NCBI GenBank assembly: GCA_001797935.1
Contig: MGQT01000023.1
Coordinates: 1 to 6,946 of the forward strand
DNA from: Deltaproteobacteria bacterium RBG_16_54_18
GTDB taxonomy: Bacteria; Desulfobacterota; B13-G15; RBG-16-54-18
Length of the DNA stretch: 6,946 bases
Direction: 5' to 3'
Shown: positions 1 through 5,730 of the stretch, piece by piece
Layout: each line of letters starts with the position of its first letter
Numbering within the stretch: position 1 is the stretch's first letter
The notes under the pieces: generated by a model
Database searches by the model: none
Seen by the model: the letters and a program-made list of their open reading frames with translations, nothing else
What the model was told of the DNA's origin: nothing
Position numbers and translations under genes: made by a program

Positions 1-12
1 ATCGTCCTTATT

Positions 13-108
13 ATCCCCCTTTGGAAAAGCCGAAGCCGAAGCCGAAGGTGGCCCCTTGGCCAGTGGCCCTTTGGCCAGTGACCCCTTGGCCAGGGGATAA
101 AGGGGGAT
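13..108. repeat. MITE-like inverted-repeat element A
   Basis: The ends form a perfect 10-base inverted repeat: ATCCCCCTTT at 13-22 and AAAGGGGGAT at 99-108. Inside are three AGCCGA units (28-45) and three 15-base units built around TTGGCCA, each able to fold as a small GGCC-loop-GGCC hairpin. Read on the minus strand, 42-61 is GGCCAAGGGGCCACCTTCGG, which matches the core of the second element (274-293) at 17 of 20 bases. No transposase is present, so this is either a non-autonomous repeat or a folded intergenic repeat. The mobile nature is inferred. Confidence 0.55.
50..94. repeat. Three tandem 15-base repeats
   Basis: Three adjacent 15-base units (50-64, 65-79, 80-94) follow the pattern GRCCCYTTGGCCAGK. 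Each carries the palindrome TGGCCA and a GGCC/GGCC or GGCC/GGTC mini-hairpin. They lie inside inverted-repeat element A. The unit length is a multiple of three, and one + frame stays open to a TAA at 98-100, reading PLASG-type repeats. It could therefore also be the 3' end of a gene that starts outside the window, though the matching element downstream favours a non-coding repeat. Confidence 0.7.
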
Positions 109-119
109 TTTAAGAACAA

Positions 120-221
120 ATGCTTTCTTATGATAAACGGTTGAAAGCATTATCGCAGCATCTCAGAAAAAAGATGACAGATGCTGAAAACATGTTGTCT
201 TTGCGAATAGTGGCGGCGTGA
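120..221 (+). pseudogene. DUF559-like endonuclease remnant (N-terminus only)
   Basis: A 33-codon frame runs from ATG 120 to TGA 219-221. Its first part, MLSYDKRLKALSQHL followed by RKKMTDAE, closely resembles the start of DUF559 proteins. Those are small predicted nucleases of the very-short-patch-repair endonuclease-like fold, and they typically open with a Tyr/Lys/Leu-rich helix and an LR..MT.AE motif. Intact members have roughly 110-130 residues, and the catalytic part would follow this motif. Here the frame ends soon after it, the usual LLW.(K/R)(I/L)R segment is degraded to MLSLRI, and nothing recognisable continues. There is no good Shine-Dalgarno site. The remnant sits between two related inverted-repeat elements. 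The family call rests on motif memory, not a search. Confidence 0.45.
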
Positions 222-254
222 TGGAAAGGATATGGAGTTGCTTATGATTTATAA

Positions 255-382
255 AATCTCCCCTCACCCCTCTGACCAAAGGGTCACCTTCGGTTTGCTA
301 AAGAGGGGAAGAGAAAAGTAGAAATGGGCTGTCTGCCGCTTGCGGCATCCCCACTTTCTCAATCTGAATGGTAGGGGAGATT
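255..382. repeat. MITE-like inverted-repeat element B
   Basis: A perfect 10-base inverted repeat bounds this stretch: AATCTCCCCT at 255-264 and AGGGGAGATT at 373-382. Nested inside are CCCCTCT (267-273) with AGAGGGG (302-308), a hairpin GACCAAAGGGTC (274-285), and the tight palindrome TGCCGC-TT-GCGGCA (334-347). The core GACCAAAGGGTCACCTTCGG (274-293) matches the core of element A in inverted orientation. The hairpin stem keeps its pairing through compensatory change (GACC/GGTC here, GGCC/GGCC there), so structure seems to be conserved. No clear target-site duplication flanks it. It ends 34 bases before the GNAT gene and may supply its leader RNA. No coding potential was seen. Confidence 0.5.
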
Positions 383-416
383 ACGCGAAGAACCATTTTT
401 TAGAGAGTATCCACTG

Positions 417-1985
417 ATGAAGAAGAATGCTCCCGCCGATAGCGCTGCCGCTACCCGTCTTGCCGGGGCACGGTATTTAAGCGTCAATGAGCGGCTGGGT
501 TTGATCGCGCTCATCTATGAGGACCCGCTTGCCGGTGACCTTTTCGATAACCTGTGGAAGCTGGTGAATAGGACGGTCTCCGGCAGCCGGATCAACGGGT
601 TCAATGCCGATGCCGCCAAGAACGGTTTCCGCGTCTTTGAGATCACCGCGGAGACCGGGGAGAGCCTGGGGCGTCTCAACATGTTGTATTTGAAAAAGCC
701 GATTCCCTGCTATTACCTGGTGTATGTCGAGGTCGCCCCCCCCTTCAGGAGAAAGGGGCTCGGGAGCCGGATCATCAAGTATTTCGGCGAGTTCCTGGCA
801 GAGAAGTCCGCCGTGGGGATCCTCGACAATATTATCCCCAAAGATGATCCGACCTACGACATCTATCGGAAAAACGGATGGAGGAGCGTTGCAGCTATTG
901 CGAAGAAGGGCATACCGGATAAGGATGCTAATTACATGGTCTTTATCCCGCGGGGCATGACGGCACAGGATCTCAAGGAGCCGCTGGGGAGGTTGTTGTA
1001 CCACCTCAAGCGCAAGCGGACGGTGATCGATATGCGGGACAACGAGGTCATGGTCACCAGGACCATTGCCGAGTTTAAAGAACTCTATCAGACGCTGCTC
1101 GCGTATTTCGCCCGGGAGATCGAGCGCGGTGAGGCATCGGATTTCATGCGGTTTCTGTTCACCCGCTTCGTGACCAAGTTCATCGCGTTCCGGCGCCGCA
1201 TCGAGGCCCTCGTCGGCTACACCGGCGGCGAATCCACGGAGCAGATCGCCCTGGTGCCGGAGGTCGCCGGGCTGCCGGTGAAATCGTATGCCCCCCGCAC
1301 GTTGGCCCAGAAGACTTCCTTGGTGATTGGCGACGAGGCCCTCTTTGCGTCGCTTCCGAAGGCGTTACAGCAGGAACCTGCGCGGGTAATTGAGGCGTTG
1401 CCCAACTACCGCCGGCCGAGCTTTATGCAGTGGTTGGCGGAGCGCGGAAAATCATATGGCGATTGCCTTACCATCGGCGATTTGATGGACCTCGGCTTTG
1501 ACCCGACCCGTCTCAAAGAGATCACCGTCAGGGGAGAGGCGTGTATCTTCGAGCGGGTGCAGGCGCGGCAGCTTCCCGAATTACAGAAAAAAAATGACCT
1601 CCTTGAGCGCATCGCCGCAGAGATGTCCGGGGTGAAGATCCGAAGTGCATGGCTCAAGGCCACGCCGATCCTCATGGTCATACAAGACAGAGGCAACGCC
1701 TACGTGCTGCGCCGCCAGGTGGAGGGCATCCACTGGGAGGAGGCCATCGAGCAGCTCCAGGGCAATCCCTCGTTGCAGGGGCTTAATGCGGCCCTGCAGT
1801 GTGACGCCGAGATCATCGCGACGGTGCAGCAGGCCCATGCGGTTGTTGCGCACTACGTGGGCATGGAACCGGGTGTCATCCAGGACCAGCTCACCACCTT
1901 TGTTTCCTGGGACCTGGAACAGAATCACCCGCGCATGATCGTTGATCACGGAGGGCATGCAATGGCAGAGATATGGATGGCCTGA
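417..1985 (+). CDS. GNAT-family N-acetyltransferase with long unknown C-terminal region
   Basis: A 522-residue protein, probably cytoplasmic, with no signal peptide or membrane segment. Residues about 70-178 look like a GNAT acyl-CoA-dependent acetyltransferase: a beta strand LVYVEVAP followed by the acetyl-CoA pyrophosphate loop RRKGLG (111-116, the R/Q-x-x-G-x-G/A motif), an alpha helix, and a typical late segment IYRKNGWRSV (149-158) as in the GNAT C-terminal strand. A usual GNAT enzyme has 140-180 residues. Here some 340 further residues follow, starting with a charged helical stretch (about 185-265), and I do not recognise a family for them. The substrate is unknown. ATG 417 is chosen because it opens the frame, but its Shine-Dalgarno site is weak (GAGAG 403-407, 9 bases away). 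The gene stands alone, with 120 bases before the aminotransferase. Confidence is high for the gene and the GNAT domain, low for function. Confidence 0.85.
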   Translation: MKKNAPADSAAATRLAGARYLSVNERLGLIALIYEDPLAGDLFDNLWKLVNRTVSGSRINGFNADAAKNGFRVFEITAETGESLGRLNMLYLKKPIPCYYLVYVEVAPPFRRKGLGSRIIKYFGEFLAEKSAVGILDNIIPKDDPTYDIYRKNGWRSVAAIAKKGIPDKDANYMVFIPRGMTAQDLKEPLGRLLYHLKRKRTVIDMRDNEVMVTRTIAEFKELYQTLLAYFAREIERGEASDFMRFLFTRFVTKFIAFRRRIEALVGYTGGESTEQIALVPEVAGLPVKSYAPRTLAQKTSLVIGDEALFASLPKALQQEPARVIEALPNYRRPSFMQWLAERGKSYGDCLTIGDLMDLGFDPTRLKEITVRGEACIFERVQARQLPELQKKNDLLERIAAEMSGVKIRSAWLKATPILMVIQDRGNAYVLRRQVEGIHWEEAIEQLQGNPSLQGLNAALQCDAEIIATVQQAHAVVAHYVGMEPGVIQDQLTTFVSWDLEQNHPRMIVDHGGHAMAEIWMA

Positions 1986-2025
1986 TTTTTTACCAGAAAG
2001 GGAGTTGGCAGGGGCGTCATCTTAT

Positions 2026-2050
2026 TTTTTCCCTTTTCTAAAGGGGGAAA
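2026..2050. other. Strong hairpin between GNAT and aminotransferase genes
   Basis: TTTTTCCCTTT (2026-2036) can pair with AAAGGGGGAAA (2040-2050) around a three-base TCT loop. That gives an 11-pair stem with two G-T pairs. It begins 41 bases after the GNAT stop codon. No T-run follows the stem on either strand, so it is not a standard intrinsic terminator. The CCCTTT/AAAGGG core recalls the ends of element A (13-108), so it may be a small relative of that repeat. A transcript-end role is possible but not shown. Confidence 0.5.
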
Positions 2051-2105
2051 GTACACTATGATGCGCACTACTTAGTCCGTACGTAAATATAAAAAGGAGC
2101 ACGCA

Positions 2106-3296
2106 ATGGTCATTTCCAAACGGGTCAAACAGTTAATGGGGGGATCGTCCTGGGTGCGCAAGATGTTCGAGACGGCGATCCAGCTCAAGGCCGAGTACGG
2201 CGAGGCAAATATCTTCGATTTCACGCTAGGGAACCCGATAGAAGAGCCGCCGCCGGGGTTCAAGCAGGCCCTGAAGAAGTTTTCCAGCCACCCCATCCCG
2301 GGGATGCACCGGTATATGCCCAACAGCGGGTACCCGGAGACCAGGCAGTTTGTCGCCCAACAGCTCTCAAAAGAGACGGGGGTCCCCTTTACGGCGGACC
2401 ATATCGTCATGACCATCGGGGCTGCCGGGGGATTAAATGTCACCCTCAAGGCCATTCTCGACCAGGGGGATGAGGTAATCGTCCCCTCGCCGTACTTCGT
2501 GGAATTCGGCTTTTACATCGACAACCACGGCGGGGTCATGCGTCTCGTGGATACGCACGAGGACTTCTCCCTCGACCTTACGGCCATCGAAAAGGCCATT
2601 ACCGAACGGACCAAGGCCGTGCTTATCAACTCACCGAACAATCCGACCGGCGCCGTCTACGACGCCGATTCCTTGCGCGGATTGGGCGAGCTTTTGCGGA
2701 AGAAGAGTAAAGACAGGAAGACCCCTATTTATCTGATTGCCGATGAGGCGTATAAGACCATCATCTATAACGGCATCGCCCTGCCTACTGTCTTTGCGCA
2801 CTACGAGCCTGCCATCTCGGTGGTCTCCTACTCCAAGTCCCTCGGGGTGCCCGGGGAGCGGATCGGCTATGTGGCGATCAATCCCGCCTACGCCGGAGGG
2901 GAGGAGCTCATGGGGGCCATGATCTTTCTCAACAGGACCTTGGGATATATCAATGCCCCGGCCCTGATGCAACGCCTCTTGCCTTTGGCCGGCGCGAATC
3001 ATGTCGGCGTGAAAGAATACCAGCGCAAGCGGGACCTGCTCTATGGTGCTTTGAGCGCGTACGGATTCACCGTGAACAAACCGCAGGGGGCCTTCTACAT
3101 GTTCCCGCGCACCCCGATTAAGGACGACCTCGCCTTTGTCATGGACCTGCAGGAGAGCTTTCACATCCTGACGGTCCCGGGCAGGGGGTTTGGAAAAGAA
3201 GGATATTTCCGCATCGCCTACTGCGTGGAGATGGATGTCATCGAGCGCTCTTTGCCGGGCTTTGAACAGGTAGCAAAGAAATACGGGCTGCGCTAA
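2106..3296 (+). CDS. PLP-dependent class I/II aminotransferase
   Basis: A complete 396-residue fold-type I aminotransferase, the normal length for aspartate-aminotransferase-like enzymes. It would transfer an amino group between an amino acid and a 2-oxo acid in the cytoplasm. Visible family marks are the phosphate-cup turn GAAGGLN (105-111), NSPNNPTG (175-182) with the cofactor-contacting Asn, DEAY (213-216) with the Asp that pairs with the pyridine nitrogen, the Schiff-base lysine K244 in SYSKSLGVPGERIGY, the phosphate-binding R252, and the substrate-carboxylate arginine R369 in FRIAYC. The substrate cannot be read from the sequence. ATG 2106 has an excellent Shine-Dalgarno site, AAGGAG at 2094-2099 with 6 bases spacing. 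Its last 144 bases recur at 5731-5874, and a piece from its middle recurs at the right edge of the window. Confidence 0.95.
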   Translation: MVISKRVKQLMGGSSWVRKMFETAIQLKAEYGEANIFDFTLGNPIEEPPPGFKQALKKFSSHPIPGMHRYMPNSGYPETRQFVAQQLSKETGVPFTADHIVMTIGAAGGLNVTLKAILDQGDEVIVPSPYFVEFGFYIDNHGGVMRLVDTHEDFSLDLTAIEKAITERTKAVLINSPNNPTGAVYDADSLRGLGELLRKKSKDRKTPIYLIADEAYKTIIYNGIALPTVFAHYEPAISVVSYSKSLGVPGERIGYVAINPAYAGGEELMGAMIFLNRTLGYINAPALMQRLLPLAGANHVGVKEYQRKRDLLYGALSAYGFTVNKPQGAFYMFPRTPIKDDLAFVMDLQESFHILTVPGRGFGKEGYFRIAYCVEMDVIERSLPGFEQVAKKYGLR

Positions 3297-3310
3297 GCAG
3301 ATAGGCGTTT

Positions 3311-3419
3311 TTCAGCAGTCTGATCAAAGACCTGCCCTGCCTTTACTTTTGAAGGCAAAAAGGTATAATGAGGCAGGGAGAAAAATATGAAGTTTTACGT
3401 AGTCTGAGGACCTGCTGAA
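3311..3419. repeat. Nested inverted repeats around the MNT/HEPN promoter
   Basis: TTCAGCAG (3311-3318) and CTGCTGAA (3412-3419) form a perfect outer 8-base pair of arms. CCCTGCCT (3335-3342) and AGGCAGGG (3371-3378) form a perfect inner pair. A third, smaller stem GCCTT/AAGGC (3339-3343 with 3352-3356) shares bases with the inner left arm, so the two would exclude each other. AGTCTGA also recurs directly (3317-3323 and 3401-3407). The inner arms bracket the candidate -35/-10 pair, as expected for an operator bound by a dimeric regulator. That role is inferred. Confidence 0.5.
3342..3369 (+). promoter_or_regulatory. Candidate sigma-70-type promoter for MNT/HEPN pair
   Basis: A perfect -10 hexamer TATAAT lies at 3364-3369, with TTTACT (4 of 6 to consensus) at 3342-3347 and a 16-base spacer. 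Transcription would begin near 3376 and give a leader of about 60 bases before the MNT start. The promoter lies between the arms CCCTGCCT and AGGCAGGG, so it could be controlled by a protein bound to them. Confidence 0.5.
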
Positions 3420-3434
3420 CAATGAAGGTGCTTA

Positions 3435-3764
3435 ATGAATGAAAAAGATCGGAACATAATTTTAGAGTTAAAAAAGCGATTACCCGATACGGTAAGGGAT
3501 CACATCCGCAAGGTGGTTGCCTTCGGTTCGAGGGTTTGGGGAGAGGGCACTGATGATTCCGATCTGGATCTCCTGATCTTAGTAGATCGCAAGGCGCCTG
3601 AACTGGAAGTTAAGATTGAGGATGTTGCCTACCAGGTGATGTGGGATCATGATTTCAAACCCATGCTCTCGATAAAATTATTTACAGAGGCAGGCTACCT
3701 CGATCGCGTGAGGGAAGGCTTCTCGTTCTACAAAAATATCGAACGCGAAGGAGTGTCCCTGTGA
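3435..3764 (+). CDS. MNT-type nucleotidyltransferase, putative antitoxin (MntA-like)
   Basis: A 109-residue minimal nucleotidyltransferase. The signature GS-x10-D-x-D is present: G31-S32 in VVAFGSRVWGEG, then D43 and D45 in DSDLDLLI, which would bind the metal and nucleotide. In MNT/HEPN toxin-antitoxin systems the MNT protein is the antitoxin, and characterised MntA members attach AMP to the HEPN partner. Whether this member does so is inference. The length and a HEPN-family sequence immediately downstream fit that arrangement. ATG 3435 has GAAGG at 3424-3428 with 6 bases spacing. The stop TGA (3762-3764) overlaps GTG 3761-3763, the natural start of the HEPN gene, so the two were translationally coupled. 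The gene looks intact. Confidence 0.88.
   Translation: MNEKDRNIILELKKRLPDTVRDHIRKVVAFGSRVWGEGTDDSDLDLLILVDRKAPELEVKIEDVAYQVMWDHDFKPMLSIKLFTEAGYLDRVREGFSFYKNIEREGVSL
3748..3753 (+). promoter_or_regulatory. Shine-Dalgarno site that fixes the HEPN start at GTG 3761
   Basis: AAGGAG lies inside the end of the MNT gene, 7 bases before GTG 3761. The GTG overlaps the MNT stop as GTGA. This spacing is ideal and argues that GTG 3761, not the later TTG 3807, was the evolved start. A second perfect motif, AAGGAGGT (3768-3775), lies just downstream but is about 31 bases from TTG 3807, too far to serve it well. Confidence 0.6.
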
Positions 3765-3806
3765 AAAAAGGAGGTTCAACGCCTCCTCGAAAAAGCAGAT
3801 CATGCA
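3761..3806 (+). other. Displaced HEPN N-terminus with one-base insertion
   Basis: From GTG 3761 the present frame reads VKKGGSTPPRK and closes near 3904 without resembling HEPN. If the six-A run at 3764-3769 had five As, GTG would read MKKEVQRLLEKADHA straight into the HEPN frame at 3807. That is the expected first helix of the family. The HEPN frame itself is open back to the MNT stop TGA (3762-3764). One extra A therefore separates a well-placed start from its gene. It may be a real mutation or a homopolymer sequencing error. Confidence 0.6.
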
Positions 3807-4154
3807 TTGGCAGTGGCAGAAGCCCTCAATCAGCAGGGGTTTATAGAGGATGCATCCAGCAGGATCTACTACGCCATGTTTTATGCCGCCCAGGCCCTTC
3901 TTAAATCAGAAAACATAGAGGTGGGAAAGCACTCGGCCGTGGAATCTGCGGTAGGATATCATTTTGCCAAGACCGGCAGGATCGATCCAAAATATCATCG
4001 CATGTTTATTAATGCCCGGAAGCTCAGAGAGATTGTAGATTATGATATTCAGGGGGAAATAATTGACCGGACAGCCGTGTTAAAGATAGAAGATGGAAGA
4101 GAATTTGTATCTGTGGTGAAAGGAATCATAAAGAATTTAAAAGAAAGCAGGTAA
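3807..4154 (+). CDS. HEPN-domain protein (UPF0332-like), putative toxin, start disrupted
   Basis: The intact frame from TTG 3807 gives 115 residues. With the displaced 15 residues upstream the natural protein would have about 130, the usual size. It shows the HEPN pattern of the UPF0332 group: DASSRIYYAMFYAAQALL (helix 2), GKHSAVESAVGYHF, and GRIDPKYHRMF followed by LREIVDYDI. RIDPKYH fits the R-x4-6-H form of HEPN ribonuclease active sites, but whether it is catalytic here is uncertain. HEPN partners of MNT proteins are typically RNases and act as the toxin. TTG 3807 has no suitable Shine-Dalgarno site and would drop part of helix 1, so this copy may be poorly expressed or inactive. The rest of the frame shows no decay, which favours either a very recent lesion or a sequence error. 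Confidence 0.75.
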   Translation: MAVAEALNQQGFIEDASSRIYYAMFYAAQALLKSENIEVGKHSAVESAVGYHFAKTGRIDPKYHRMFINARKLREIVDYDIQGEIIDRTAVLKIEDGREFVSVVKGIIKNLKESR

Positions 4155-4225
4155 CAAGCTTTATCAACGCGAGTGTCACAAGGGGGCAAGGATGAAAAAA
4201 GAGGGGTGGGAAAGGAAAGCATCGT

Positions 4226-4254
4226 AAGGGTCTCCACAGGCCTTTTTTTGTTTT
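4226..4254 (+). terminator. Possible terminator after the HEPN gene
   Basis: AAGG (4226-4229) can pair with CCTT (4241-4244) and is followed by a run of seven Ts, a G and four more Ts. The T-tract is convincing, but the stem is only four secure pairs, so the call is tentative. It lies about 70 bases after the HEPN stop and would separate the MNT/HEPN unit from the cytochrome gene. The stretch 4155-4225 between them shows no gene. Confidence 0.4.
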
Positions 4255-4328
4255 GAGGCGAATAGGGCGTATATGAACGAGCTTAGAGTGTGCAGGAGGA
4301 AAAGTGACATTTCAAGACCCCATGCCCC

Positions 4329-4382
4329 ATGTCCAGTTCTGATGTCCCATAAGTGGACATAGCGCTCTGGCGGTGGTAATAT
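4329..4382 (+). promoter_or_regulatory. Candidate promoter with overlapping inverted repeat, cytochrome gene
   Basis: TGGACA (4354-4359, 5 of 6 to the -35 consensus) and TAATAT (4377-4382, 4 of 6 to the -10) are 17 bases apart. The -35 is part of TGGACAT (4354-4360), which is the exact reverse complement of ATGTCCA at 4329-4335. A third copy, ATGTCC, lies at 4342-4347 and could pair with the same arm. A regulator bound to these ATGTCC sites would cover the -35. Transcription would start near 4389 and leave a short leader of under 30 bases. Confidence 0.4.
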
Positions 4383-4415
4383 TATCTCTATCTCGTGAGA
4401 AAGGGGAGGGCGATC

Positions 4416-5660
4416 ATGATCAAAGCAGGTTTCTTGGTAGTTGTTGGTGTTGTGGTCGTATTGACATCAGGGTTTCACGAGGCAGTGGCCAAGCCATCTG
4501 CGTGTGAGACGTGTCATGCCCAACTGTCTCCCATGGTTGCAAAGGACTTCAACCGGGGGCAGATGGCGAAGACCATGACGTGTGCCGGCTGCCACGGCAG
4601 TGCGCACATGAGCGCCAAGGATGTCAAGAATGTCCAGCTTCCGACGATTCAAACCTGCCGGGAGTGTCATCCTGAGCAGGCTGACCAGTACCTCTCAGGG
4701 AAGCACGCCTTGGGGCTGATCGCCGTGCAGGCCATGCCCTACACCCATATGCAGCCCAAGGCCTTCATCGAGGGGCAGAAGGGGTGCGGGGGGTGCCATA
4801 CGCTCGGCCTCATTGAGCCGAAACAGCGCAAGACCGAGGGCCGTGCATACTATCCATACGGCATGGACTGCCAGAGCTGTCACACCCGGCACGCCTTCTC
4901 AAAGGCAGAGGCCTCTGAGCCTGAGGCATGTATGACCTGCCACATGGGATTCGATCATGCCCAGTGGGAGATGTGGTCCGGCTCGAAGCACGGGGTCACC
5001 TATCTCGTGAATCGGGCCATTGGCCCAAAGAACAAGGATCGTGCGCCCAAATGTCAGACATGCCATATGTCCGGGGGCAATCATCGGGCCTTTTCGGCGT
5101 GGGGATTCCTCGCTGTCAGGCTCCCCGAGGATGATGCAGAATGGATGCGCTACCGCACCACCATCCTCAAGGGGCTGGGCGTCTTGGATATCGCAGGGAA
5201 ACCTACCCCACGCCTCGATTTGGTTAAGGCCGGCAAGGTCGCCCGTCTGAGTAAGGAGGAGTTCCAGGCTGAGCGAAAGCGCTTCACTGATGTCTGCATG
5301 CGCTGCCATTCTGCCACCTTTGTCAAAGAGAATATGAAAAATGCCGACCTGATGATAAGGGAGGCCGACAAGCTCTTTGCCGAGGCCATCGAGATCGTGG
5401 CTGGTCTTTACCGAGATGGCTTCATCAAGAAACGGCCCGCGTATCCTGCCTATCCTGATCTGTTGACCTTCTATGAAGTAAACACCAAGGTCGAGCAGGT
5501 CCTCTACGAGATGTTCATGGACCACCGGATGAAGACGTTTCAGGCAGCCTTCCATATCAATTATGATTTCTCTACCTGGTATGGCTATGCAAAGATGAAG
5601 AAGGACTTGGTGGAGATCAGGGAACTGGCTGAGCAGATGAGGGCCGGGCAAAAACGGTAG
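4416..5660 (+). CDS. Octaheme c-type cytochrome, HAO-like multiheme family
   Basis: ATG 4416 is chosen over the open-frame GTG 4395 because GGAGG (4405-4409) sits 6 bases before it and the protein then starts with a proper signal peptide: MIK, a Val-rich core, and a likely cleavage after AVA (residue 25). The 414-residue product has eight CxxCH heme sites, with cysteines starting at residues 30, 56, 81, 124, 152, 172, 213 and 294, so it should be a periplasmic electron-transfer or redox enzyme. The spacing, W-x-x-W-x-x-SKHG near 184-193, CQTCHMSGGNH around heme 7, and a helical C-terminus ending in AFHINYDFSTWYGYAK resemble the hydroxylamine oxidoreductase-like octaheme group. Some of these proteins oxidise hydroxylamine and others reduce nitrite or hydroxylamine. 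At 414 residues it is shorter than classical HAO. I cannot identify the cross-linking tyrosine. No membrane quinol partner is in the window. Confidence 0.85.
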   Translation: MIKAGFLVVVGVVVVLTSGFHEAVAKPSACETCHAQLSPMVAKDFNRGQMAKTMTCAGCHGSAHMSAKDVKNVQLPTIQTCRECHPEQADQYLSGKHALGLIAVQAMPYTHMQPKAFIEGQKGCGGCHTLGLIEPKQRKTEGRAYYPYGMDCQSCHTRHAFSKAEASEPEACMTCHMGFDHAQWEMWSGSKHGVTYLVNRAIGPKNKDRAPKCQTCHMSGGNHRAFSAWGFLAVRLPEDDAEWMRYRTTILKGLGVLDIAGKPTPRLDLVKAGKVARLSKEEFQAERKRFTDVCMRCHSATFVKENMKNADLMIREADKLFAEAIEIVAGLYRDGFIKKRPAYPAYPDLLTFYEVNTKVEQVLYEMFMDHRMKTFQAAFHINYDFSTWYGYAKMKKDLVEIRELAEQMRAGQKR

Positions 5661-5730
5661 ACCTCACTTTTCACGCTTGCCGTTAAGCTGAGTTTTGATA
5701 ATGATGCACAACGTCCCCGATCCGCTCCGA

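Noticed and set aside
5..100. Open frame ending at TAA 98-100 with PLAS repeats as a gene end
   Set aside because: The same core recurs at 274-293 in a non-coding inverted context, so repeat structure explains the pattern better.
477..1004. Minus-strand open frame opposite the GNAT domain
   Set aside because: It overlaps the acetyl-CoA motif region of the + strand gene and has no recognisable protein features.
2034..2062. TTTTCT with TATGAT as promoter for the aminotransferase
   Set aside because: The -10 is plausible but the -35 matches only three bases and lies inside a hairpin, so it was not listed.
2631..3164. Minus-strand open frame opposite the aminotransferase
   Set aside because: It mirrors a fully recognisable PLP enzyme, and its composition looks like a reverse translation of that gene.
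3764..3770. A-AAA-AAG as a programmed -1 frameshift site for HEPN
   Set aside because: Moving from the GTG 3761 frame into the HEPN frame needs a +1 shift, so this heptamer is in the wrong phase.
4395..4415. GTG 4395 as the start of the cytochrome
   Set aside because: It would add seven residues encoded by the Shine-Dalgarno region itself. ATG 4416 has GGAGG at 6 bases and gives a normal signal peptide.
4899..5651. Long open frame of 250 codons on the minus strand opposite the cytochrome
   Set aside because: It is an antisense shadow of a gene with eight heme motifs and a signal peptide. It shows no domain and no ribosome site.
5675..5696. GCTT/AAGC hairpin with TTTT as terminator of the cytochrome gene
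   Set aside because: A four-pair stem and only four Ts are too weak to call.
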